Part shown: piece by piece, positions 51,501 to 56,091 of the stretch
How positions within the stretch are numbered: position 1 is the first letter of the stretch
Layout: the number at the start of each line of letters is the position of its first letter
Assembly: GCA_949358305.1 (NCBI GenBank)
Contig: OX442316.1
Coordinates: forward strand, 18,910,001-18,974,000
Reading direction: 5' to 3'
Source: Strigamia acuminata
Lineage: Eukaryota > Arthropoda > Chilopoda > Geophilomorpha > Linotaeniidae
Length of the DNA: 64,000 nucleotides
The notes under the pieces: model-generated
Told to the model about the DNA's origin: nothing
Seen by the model: only the letters and a program-made list of their open reading frames with translations
Databases searched by the model: none
Program-made: the position numbers and the translations under genes

Positions 51501-54500
51501 TGAGATCGCTTTTGCTTCGTGGAATGGATTTTACATTTTCAGATAATGAACGTACTGGAGATGTGGTGCGCGATACGTAATGTCTTCGTGATTGTACTTT
51601 GTTGGCTTCGAATTTATTTTGTGTTTCGCGTATTTCAAGCTCCATTCTTATTTGCGCGAGTTTATTGTCCAATTTGGTTTCACGTTCCTTGCGCTCTTCC
51701 ACAAGTAATTGTTCCTGTAGTTTTTGCTCTTCTAATCTGTAACATTCCCTCCGCTGATCTCGATCATTCGCCGCAGCTATCCATGCAGCATATTCCTCGT
51801 GGGACATTGGTTCATTTATGTGGCAATAACATGCTTCATGCGTAATGTCTAGCATCCGGTCTTGTACTTCTCGCAGCTTGAGACGTGTTGGCGAAATTAT
51901 TCTTTTCAACTGTGTCAAGTCGGTCCTGCAACTGGGTGAGAATCTTGCGCGATTTAGCAATAAACACTTTTGACATGTGGCACGTGGTACGCATTGTTTT
52001 GGTGATTGCACTGTTTGCATTGTTAAATCCACTGATTCCTGGGAACTCGAGGGAGATTTTGCTAGACTTTCATCCGTTTGTTTCAAGACGAATTCTTGTT
52101 CTTTTATTGCGTTTGCTGGTGAACCAAAGTTATACGACTCATTTCGATAAGAGTAACCATACTCGTTTTGCTGACACGCTTTGTCTTTGAAATGTGATTC
52201 ACTTTTCTGGCGGGCTTCGTCCTGATAACGCGACTCATTTCGCTGATTTGAGTCCTCGTTTGGACGTGAGTTGTTCTTAAAACGTGATTCACTTCTGTGG
52301 CAAATTTCGTCATGATAATGCGACTCATTTCGCGGATCTGAATTTTCGCGTTGACGTGATTCGCAACAATAACGCGACTCGTTTCGCGAATGTGAGTCCT
52401 CTTGTTGACACTCTTTGTCACGGTAGTGCGACTCATTTCGCGACTGGAAGTCCTCGTATTGGCGGAAATCGTCTTTGAGCGAACGTTCTCGTGACGTAGA
52501 AGGACCATGTTCTTCTTTTCTTTGATTAACTTCGCTTCGACTATCAAGTCCCGAATCATTTCGGTTATCATATCGAATGTCGTATTTTGGTATATCCTGA
52601 TCTCGTTGATCGCATCTTCTTTGATAGTTCTGTGGTGAAGAAGAATGACGCATTTCATTTTTATCTCTTGATTGCCGTGTCTTATGGATTGTTAATGTAC
52701 CACTTCTACTCTGGCTGGCTTGTAGTTGGTGGTCAGCCATCTTGATTGTAAAATCTTGGAAAAAATTTTCTTGATCCCGTTGAACAATCTTGGAATGTTT
52801 TCTGTCATCTGTGTTCTTAATGGCAATCGGAGACGACATATCTTCTGTGTGGTGTAACAATCCCAAATGTGGTGGCAAACTATATCTTTTCAATCGCAAT
52901 GATGATTGTTGAACTTCCATGGTTGGTCTTTGTACTTGTTTCTTATGATGATCAGACATGATGTTAATTTTTAGTAGATAGGATAATGAAGAAAGAAATA
53001 GTTTAACTTAGAAAAATATCTTCTAAACTCTGTTAACCATTTTCCCCCCTTTTTTGTTTGAGAACCAAAAAAAAAAAAATTCACACCTATTCTTACTACA
53101 AATCAAAAAATAGAAGTTCCTCAATCTAATTAACCTATCACAAAACAATTTTCCAAACAAATTAGGTCCTTCAACTAAATAAAAGTTGTTAAGGTTCAAA
53201 TCTTTCAGGCCCAGGCCCCCAAGTGTAATGAGCTCAAATTTCACTATAAAATAATAGTGAAATTTCTTTCTCATTGGTGCCGCATCGGGACTTATCAAAA
53301 TTCTACTAAAACTCAACTCTAAAATCTTAACTGACTAATCAAAGAAGAAATAATCACTAATTAGTTCTTAAATAAAGGAAAAAGATTTATTCTTGGCTTG
53401 AATAAACTAATAGTAAAATACAATTAAATAATAGGAATTAAAGGTAAAAGTAATAATAATTGAAGGTGAAATGGCGAAAATAATACAAAATAGCGGCGAT
53501 GGCTTGTCGCTCGCTCTCGAATTTCGTTCTTCACTCGACGCTCGCTCTCGAACCTCGTTCTTCACTCGACGCTCGCTCTCGGACCTCGATACTCGCTCTC
53601 GGACCTCAATGCCCGCTCCAAACCTCAAAACGGCGTCCAAACTTCACTCTTTACTCACGATGTTCATTCCTGGTTAAACCGGACAAATTTCCGAATTCTT
53701 GGTGACTTGAACTCGGACACAATTCCGTTTCTTCTCTCTCAAAACTCGCAACAGATTCGGACACAATTCCGACTCTTCTTCCTTGATGACTCCGTGGTTG
53801 CGGCAAATTCCGCTTTATGTTGACTGGGACAAATTTCCCAATGAGGATTTCTCATCCAAACAATGGCTGCTTGGCAAGAATGATGATCTCTCCAAACAAT
53901 GGCTGCTTGGCAAGATGAAAATCCCACTGATGAATATGCTCAATCAGCAAGATAAATTTCCCACTACTGGATGTACACAGTAGCAAGAACTCCCACAATA
54001 ACTTTATGTTATTGTAAGAAATGAGTCTCAATACTCAAGAACATCTCAAAACTGCTTTAGCAATTTGCAAGAAGGAGTCTAAATACTCAGGCAATCTTTC
54101 ACCAAATCCACTTGAAGAATTGTATTTTCCCAGGGTAGATTTTGTGACTTGTTGCTCTCAAAGTTGATTTCAGACTGAAGATTTTTTCTCATTCTCTGCA
54201 GGAAGCATTTCCTGTTACAGGAAGCTCATGGGCTGGTTGCCCTGGCAACCACCCTCATGTCTTCAAGTTATGCCAGACTTCCTGTTCAGGCATAAAAAAT
54301 AAACTCAAATAAAAATATGAAATATATAAAATATTTCCAGACACATTTCTGTTCTTCATCTAGTGACCACTAGGGTCACTACAAAGTGTAAGCGAGTGTT
54401 AGCTTAGTTGCACTTTGGTCAAACCTGCGGAGCAGCGAGTGTTAAAAGGGGAAGCACATTTGCAGGCGGTGCTTTGCTTTGCATACAAAGCGGCCAGACC

Positions 54501-56086
54501 CTTTCGCTGTCAAATTGGCTACATAAACAGCGGCGTCGTGCGTCGTGCAAAACCATACAAGCACAGGCGTTGGATGGATGATACAGTACAATTTGGAACG
54601 ATGTTGCGCGACAGCGACACTTGTCAATGCGTGTTAATTAGCGTGTTTTCATCGATTCGGCGGGAAAAGAATCCAGCACTCACTCACTCGTACTCCAGGG
54701 AGAGAGGGCTTAGACGTATCAAAAACGAATTCGTCCCTCTGGTGAGAGTTGGCGTATAAACAGAGCGATAAGTTCACATTAAGCAGCGGCGAGGCGAGGC
54801 GAAGCGAAGGCGAAGGCGAAGACGCCAATGAAAGGGAAAGCAAATTATAAACTGGCGGCGTGGCGCGGCGCTTCATCGCGCGTCTGCGGTTGACAACGCT
54901 TCGCTCCGAGTCGACCCTCGCACAAATATCTCGTACATCCAAGTACATCCAATTACACGAACGATACGTCAACTAACATTCGTTTCAAATTCAAAAGTTG
55001 GAGGAAGAAAGAAAAATCGCAACCGCCATTTCGCCCACTCGTGAGAACAAGACGCGTCACTGCAGCTCACACTCAGTAGTAGAGACACTTGGAATGGGTC
55101 AATTTAGCTTTTAAAATTTCTTTATTGCACCATCGTTTAATCCAGTTTCTTTTATTTCCTGCGAGATTATTACGCAACAGCTGAGACCTCATTTTGCTGC
55201 ATTTTATTTACATGCGAGATGAGATGAGAGGAGATGAGATGAGATGAGATGAGATGAGGTGGCAAAGCGACAAACCCAACTGCATCTCATTTATTTTCAC
55301 CATTTTTTTCTTTCTCAACATTTCTTTCTTTCTTTGCTAAGACGCCCCGTAGATGCAGGCGCGTCTTTACTCGCCTCCTAATGCGTTTTGATCGCTAGGA
55401 CGCTTTTTAATAAACAAGAGAAAGATTTAAATGAATAATTCCATCCATCACGTGACAAAAGGCAATAATGATAGTAACAGAAAAAAAAAGAAAAAAAACT
55501 GGCACAAGATGGAATGATTAATCAGTGAGTTATTGGAGCACTTACCTGAATAGACGACATAAGGCTTGGGTGGAGTCCAATTGTTTAGGAGGGCGGGGTC
55601 CGGCGTGGAACTTCGCGGTCTGATGTTGGCGTGCCACCCATCGGGATAAACTGTCGTCGAGCCGTTCGTCGCCCTGACCGAAGACACGCCACCATTGCCA
55701 ACAAAAGTGACTTTCTTATCTGGCGATCGCGGTTGTTGCTGTTCCCTTTCACGGCCAGAGAGAAAGGCTGAAGCTGAATCTGAAGCTGAAGCTGAAGCCG
55801 AGACAGAGGCCGAGGGGCGACCCGAGAACGTTGATCGATATCCTCCAGGGCTCGTGCGCTGGAAAGGTGAAGAAGGATGGGTCCGGGGAGGCCCGCTCAA
55901 ACCCCCCGTCGATCGAAGAGGGACCGGAGGTGGCTTTTGGCGCAGAATCGGCGCGCTCTTCGGCGGCGAGCGCTCGAACTGCTCCCTCATTTCCGCCACC
56001 GTGTGTAATCGTCGATTGATACGCGTTGAATCGATATCCGAGTTTGAGTCGAGCAAACTCGTCGTTCGCTGCACGTAATTCGACAT
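13915..56086 (-). CDS. SRCIN1/KIAA1217 (sickle tail) family scaffold protein
   Basis: A large minus-strand gene. Core exons: 24817-24639, 22686-22576, 22524-22459, 22341-22161, 21207-21009, (exon missing, probably in the gap), 20530-20384, 20298-20115, 20044-19821, 19456-19409, 19174-19091, 18794-18738, 18616-18462, 18405-18293, 18240-18110, 18050-17975, 17829 to about 17727, 17327-17220, 15078-13915. Phases agree except at the gap; the end of the 17829 exon is uncertain. Family marks in order: PRRHTV; DPKKDIILGHLQRRFPEYA; RSSLPVVRTPNKTLERPLG; the conserved globular block FLQY..ETKRALLPNEITSLDT...FYELEDLR; ERQLANLTGLVHKAL; coiled-coil exons (18616-18110); and KFLKDEPERLENALRRCKK. The C-terminal exon is Ser/Pro-rich with PPPPPPR and KTPPPVPPNR, SH3-ligand-like. 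Vertebrate relatives are cytoskeletal/Src-signalling scaffolds. The 5'-most coding exon (56091-55546) is joined by phase only. Confidence 0.9.
15079..17219. other. Intron of the scaffold gene (before its last exon)
   Basis: This is AT-rich intronic DNA with poly-A/T and A-rich tracts (for example 17030-17150). No exon or element is supported inside it. Confidence 0.7.
17727..17829 (-). CDS. Scaffold-gene exon with two possible donors
   Basis: The exon encodes KFLKDEPERLENALRRCKKLTGTLVTLKR, the most conserved C-terminal motif of SRCIN1/KIAA1217. The donor is ambiguous. A GTAAAT site after 17727 keeps phase 0 with the next exon (17327), which reads EQRLPPSGSGPLSP. A GC-type site (AG|GCGAGT, after 17746) would shift the next exon into a different frame. 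I prefer the former because the downstream exons 17327-17220 and 15078-13915 are consistently phase 0. Confidence 0.7.
18738..19456 (-). CDS. Three consecutive symmetric small exons of the scaffold gene
   Basis: Exons 19456-19409 (48 nt), 19174-19091 (84 nt) and 18794-18738 (57 nt) have good acceptors and donors. All start and end in phase 1, as do the flanking junctions (19821 end and 18616 start). Any of them can be skipped without breaking the frame. They encode Ser/Pro/Lys-rich linkers (for example SFSEDPPSMSSPTHSKHH), which fits alternative splicing just ahead of the coiled-coil region. Confidence 0.75.
20115..20298 (-). CDS. Scaffold-gene exon ending in a GC-AG intron
   Basis: The frame reads through PIIDEEAR and continues in the next exon (20044) as LRMQMMERQLANLTGL, matching the family motif. 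The only donor that keeps this join is GCGAG|GCGAGT after 20115, a GC donor with an otherwise strong consensus. The acceptor is TTGCAG at 20045. Confidence 0.85.
20593..20792. other. Assembly gap (200 N) inside the scaffold gene
   Basis: Exactly 200 N, probably a placeholder length. The right flank is a GA repeat (20793-20807). The exon before it (21207-21009) ends in phase 2 and the next one seen (20530-20384) starts in phase 1, so at least one exon is missing. In relatives the conserved YELEDxR block continues with DI.DRS-type residues; that continuation is not visible on either flank. Confidence 0.9.
23604..23632. repeat. GGATGGAC/GGACGGAT short tandem repeat
   Basis: About three to four GGACGGAT units within an intron of the scaffold gene. 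Confidence 0.8.
23933..24082 (-). CDS. Candidate alternative first exon or cassette exon of the scaffold gene
   Basis: From ATG at 24082 (GCCATGG context) the frame reads MASYVQSRMVYGDGAVEKGH and ends at a GTAAGC donor after 23933 in phase 0, matching the phase-0 start of exon 22686. An internal acceptor, GTGCAG at 24065, is also in frame and would let exon 24639 (phase 0 end) join at 24064. So this is either a short-isoform first exon or a cassette exon. Vertebrate relatives have no equivalent insert at this place. Confidence 0.55.
24147..24220. repeat. 12-bp minisatellite CTGGAGCAAGAG
   Basis: About six imperfect units. Read on the plus strand in one frame they would encode an LEQE coiled-coil repeat starting from an ATG at 24081. 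That ATG overlaps the minus-strand start at 24082 through the palindrome CCATGG. I treat it as a repeat in intron or 5' UTR, not as a plus-strand gene. Confidence 0.8.
24639..24817 (-). CDS. Common 5' coding exon of the scaffold gene
   Basis: The acceptor TTTGCAG precedes 24817 and the donor GTGAGA follows 24639. The exon begins with two bases completing a codon, so it accepts any upstream exon ending in phase 1. It encodes PSGGLKPSDWSDVDGG and PRRHTVAGEALKAK, the latter matching the RRHT(L/V) segment near the N-terminus of KIAA1217/SRCIN1. All candidate first exons from 26760 to 56086 end in phase 1 and fit this acceptor. Confidence 0.85.
26760..26943 (-). CDS. Candidate alternative first exon A of the scaffold gene
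   Basis: ATG at 26943 has G at -3 and +4. The frame reads MDGRTEPRQCPNSGSG, a Gly/Ser repeat, then DHKLVFPSWDNEGG and RRSFSWDKLRP, and ends in phase 1 at a strong GTGAGT donor. Joined to exon 24817 it gives KLRP-PPSGGLK with no stop. The coding-like composition and donor support an exon. Promoter use is inferred. Confidence 0.6.
30108..30162 (-). CDS. Candidate alternative first exon B of the scaffold gene
   Basis: ATG at 30162 (GCCATGA) begins an 18-codon frame, MIYSYMYYMRSNPRKDAK, ending in phase 1 at CAAAG|GTAAAT. It fits the phase of exon 24817. Short, so supported mainly by phase, Kozak context and donor. Confidence 0.45.
31281..31304. repeat. (CT)n microsatellite
   Basis: About twelve CT units. 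Confidence 0.9.
33494..33527. repeat. (CTCG)n/(CT)n microsatellite
   Basis: CTCG units followed by a CT run, about 155 bp upstream of the nested peptide gene's start codon. Confidence 0.85.
33617..33624 (+). promoter_or_regulatory. TATA box of the glycine-rich peptide gene
   Basis: TATAAAAA lies 67 bp before the start codon, leaving room for a short leader. It is the clearest core promoter in the window. Confidence 0.7.
33684..33963 (+). CDS. Small secreted glycine/tyrosine-rich peptide
   Basis: Two exons: 33684-33695 (MELK) and 33760-33963, with a 64-bp GT-AG intron, giving 71 residues. The first 21 residues form a typical signal peptide (FVFLVLAIALAFACSDA). The mature part has GFGGFGRNYGGYGRGYGGFG-type repeats, then a basic, His-containing tail (RRHGWYHH). 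A TATA box stands upstream. Short introns splitting the signal peptide after four codons are common in arthropod cuticle and glycine-rich antimicrobial peptide genes. Which of these it is cannot be decided from sequence. The gene is nested on the opposite strand within the long 5' region of the minus-strand scaffold gene. Confidence 0.85.
36653..36752 (-). CDS. Candidate alternative first exon C (N-myristoylation-type start)
   Basis: ATG at 36752 (TCCATGG) opens 33 codons, MGNCPTLTHHRLLFSAAHSV followed by a short Gly/Asn/Ala stretch, ending in phase 1 at GCAG|GTATGG. This fits exon 39356 only if spliced backwards, so it must join exon 24817. Gly2 with Thr6 matches the N-myristoyltransferase consensus, and Cys4 is a likely palmitoylation site. 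From memory, the human SRCIN1 product also begins Met-Gly-Asn, which supports homology of this start. Confidence 0.6.
36753..39290. other. Intronic DNA of the scaffold gene
   Basis: No supported exon, repeat array or element was seen. Confidence 0.5.
39291..39356 (-). CDS. Candidate cassette exon of the scaffold gene
   Basis: A 66-nt segment with acceptor TTTGCAG and donor CAAG|GTAAAA, phase 1 at both ends. It reads DIERSVDGSQANQPSHRKAAPQ without a stop. It can be inserted between any upstream phase-1 first exon (47011 or 55546) and exon 24817 without changing frame. Confidence 0.55.
39357..46983. other. Intronic DNA of the scaffold gene
   Basis: It contains a GA repeat (41037-41056), CTTT repeats (42692-42718) and A/T-rich tracts. 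One further minus-strand open segment (about 40910-40845, MDFWSLGPSVKVLKEERHLI then a GTAAGC donor) ends in phase 0, so it does not fit exon 24817. I leave it uncalled. Confidence 0.5.
46984..47011 (-). CDS. Candidate alternative first exon D (cysteine-rich start)
   Basis: ATG at 47011 encodes MWKKCVCCQ and ends in phase 1 at a strong CAAG|GTGAGC donor. It lies just downstream, on the minus strand, of a GC-rich stretch (about 47040-47300) that looks promoter-like against the AT-rich background. The three cysteines could be palmitoylated. Very short, so it rests on the donor, the phase and context. Confidence 0.4.
47184..47258. repeat. GAGAGG purine-rich simple repeat
   Basis: Imperfect GGAGA/GGCGAGA units in the GC-rich block upstream of candidate first exon D. 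Confidence 0.8.
47471..48630 (-). repeat. 3' LTR (element orientation)
   Basis: It starts TGTAATGAGC and ends CACTACA on the plus strand. A perfect 12-bp inverted repeat with a 6-nt loop lies near one end (47483-47512), and TAGTGACC/GGTCACTA (48608-48628) near the other. On the minus strand there is a TATA-like AT-rich stretch near 48580-48560 (U3) and an AATAAA at 47638-47633. Internal direct repeats occur at 47754-47866 (about 31-bp CGACGCTCGCTCTCG units) and 48102-48162 (CCAAACAATGGCTGCTTGGC twice). Confidence 0.95.
48631..48644 (-). other. Polypurine tract
   Basis: On the minus strand AAAAAGGGGGGAAG directly abuts the TG of the 3' LTR. In retroelements this is the plus-strand primer for reverse transcription. 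Confidence 0.9.
48667..52959 (-). CDS. 1,430-residue protein of unknown function carried by the LTR element
   Basis: This single uninterrupted frame fills the element from 265 bp after the 5' LTR to 36 bp before the 3' LTR. I do not recognise it. It is highly charged and Ser/Gln-rich, with no signal peptide or membrane helix. Visible parts: about seven RNES(H/R)Y-type repeats at residues 170-275; a cysteine segment CVPRATCQKC (about 323-332); three copies of an SPTRLKLxEVxxRL-like motif (about 356, 527, 578); a likely coiled coil at 400-455 (EEQKLQEQLLVEERKERE); a possible folded segment around KIVRKQLRKVIKRL; and a C-terminal Ser/Thr/Gln-rich tail. No YxDD, Asp-Ser/Thr-Gly protease or HHCC signature was found. 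An open frame this long in a young element implies recent selection or very recent insertion. It could be a Gag-like protein, a captured host gene or a novel function. Confidence 0.85.
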   Translation of the reverse strand: MSDHHKKQVQRPTMEVQQSSLRLKRYSLPPHLGLLHHTEDMSSPIAIKNTDDRKHSKIVQRDQENFFQDFTIKMADHQLQASQSRSGTLTIHKTRQSRDKNEMRHSSSPQNYQRRCDQRDQDIPKYDIRYDNRNDSGLDSRSEVNQRKEEHGPSTSRERSLKDDFRQYEDFQSRNESHYRDKECQQEDSHSRNESRYCCESRQRENSDPRNESHYHDEICHRSESRFKNNSRPNEDSNQRNESRYQDEARQKSESHFKDKACQQNEYGYSYRNESYNFGSPANAIKEQEFVLKQTDESLAKSPSSSQESVDLTMQTVQSPKQCVPRATCQKCLLLNRARFSPSCRTDLTQLKRIISPTRLKLREVQDRMLDITHEACYCHINEPMSHEEYAAWIAAANDRDQRRECYRLEEQKLQEQLLVEERKERETKLDNKLAQIRMELEIRETQNKFEANKVQSRRHYVSRTTSPVRSLSENVKSIPRSKSDLTKLLFEEPIEITEERGCLIKADKKTSTRKSVDSTALSAVRSPTRLKLQEVRRRLQTETRDSPAETKRQSRDDQKILRYGTSAEVTTRKRHNSPVDLRFSEVAKKLSLPVAMDAVKKALKRLSTSGEETETMSESRKSLILEMKTFSINFAKKTPSEKMEKIDSFNQALVVEGKTMESSLHVENENFPKASPPAQEDAKKSKPDPQELRYMAHSRCPPVRNTASVMHQSKVEQSITDSTGNAVKRGNDDTKYRRDNNQTSTPAQKKMLFDVMDKQNLQQPDDIRMSTANRELGQTQVDTCMAGWPNENDRHHQRSINFENFNDQKTAIDGRQQEEKSVQSAEDTRHAEDTQVVENTGITQSASKSNKMQAHKNAQPLQDTQNSDDKKNQDDAQIAEKIIESDTENLIFENLEENPLLFPKSVDFETDEQVQPFPKKGGRVMEKEKKNQNSSRNPRKSENKCLVRETKIVRKQLRKVIKRLTDNVMLQDSTFSPKLCRQNSEWPSKYFIVALKNILENITSEDLQEVKILIKNCYQRLDLANETQDTKEKVEKLPKKRIQAKQQLIQLEERSEVKLVETIQTSGDTRSEHENEKPLQTDDYKMLCSKQHTNTGLKGRPENQDCQVLTSIGQIEKQGPRPTEKENRILEKTLQRIDLKQHNTQSIELPKFAASSITTENISKINLLEKQPNQIIQVDQHFMESSEVKTAMKLSYASYTESTDLQKHIVSAVAIGNKSKINFSDTVKKSDCSNSDSRATVPTTVTIKSTSEGKQPVASFLLEEFRIQHVDLPNTQPEIQKQWLEIEKIAGNKITLMESKKPLNFEATNASAVQQQLVATTPEMNVKTQNDRADSGKVLQDACFRSFEHTTENQLPVRANWTGHLKEAAGRSGWQDFSPGSGTPSAIAGQNQSVTTRNDSTKSQDKLKFSVSESEIPIKDFASRIDDEI
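50189..50203 (-). other. Second polypurine-tract copy, inside the long frame
   Basis: On the minus strand AAAAAAGGGGGGAAG, nearly identical to the terminal polypurine tract. It encodes Lys-Lys-Gly-Gly in PFPKKGGRVM. A candidate central priming site. Confidence 0.6.
53041..53055 (-). other. Third polypurine-tract copy, in the element leader
   Basis: On the minus strand AAAAAAGGGGGGAAA, about 170 bp inside the 5' LTR, upstream of the long frame. Confidence 0.6.
53203..53223 (-). other. Candidate primer-binding site
   Basis: Directly after the 5' LTR the minus strand reads CTTGGGGGCCTGGGCCTGAA. The TGG two bases in is where a tRNA CCA end would pair. The tRNA cannot be named without a search. 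Confidence 0.5.
53224..54383 (-). repeat. 5' LTR (element orientation)
   Basis: It has the same length and, by eye, the same sequence as the LTR at 47471-48630, including all internal sub-repeats. The encoded short frames in both LTRs translate identically. Confidence 0.95.
54384..55545. other. Intronic DNA of the scaffold gene
   Basis: A GATGA repeat occupies 55216-55258. No supported gene was seen. Confidence 0.5.
55216..55258. repeat. (GATGA)n simple repeat
   Basis: About eight GAGAT/GATGA 5-bp units. Confidence 0.9.
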
Positions 56087-56091
56087 TTCAC
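55546..56091 (-). CDS. 5'-most coding exon of the scaffold gene (inferred join)
   Basis: The acceptor TTTTGGCAG precedes 56091 and the donor TCAG|GTAAGT follows 55546, phase 1. From ATG at 56086 it encodes 180 residues: MSNYVQRTTSLLDSNSDIDS, TVAEMREQFERSPPKSAP, a proline-rich KPPPVPLR, Ser/Ala repeats, KKVTFVGNGG and PPKPYVVYSG. The style (Pro-rich, VTF, PPPVP) resembles the scaffold's C-terminal exon, and the phase fits exons 39356 and 24817. It could alternatively belong to an unrelated gene. The acceptor implies a non-coding or coding exon further upstream. Confidence 0.6.

Larger units (their letters stand above)
47471..54383 (-). mobile_element. LTR retroelement, intact structure, without recognisable pol
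   Basis: The element is 6,913 bp. Two 1,160-bp direct repeats (47471-48630 and 53224-54383) begin TG and end CA, and a 4-bp target duplication AAGT flanks them (47467-47470, 54384-54387). The polypurine tract AAAAAGGGGGGAAG sits directly next to the left LTR when read on the minus strand, so transcription runs from 54383 to 47471. The internal 4,593 bp hold essentially one long minus-strand frame (52959-48667). No reverse transcriptase, protease, RNase H, integrase or zinc-knuckle motif was found. Autonomous partners must have supplied enzymes. The copy is inserted in sense orientation in a long intron of the scaffold gene. Confidence 0.95.

Noticed and set aside
54415-54759. Plus-strand frame right of the LTR element
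   Set aside because: No homology, signal peptide or splice context recognised; likely chance.
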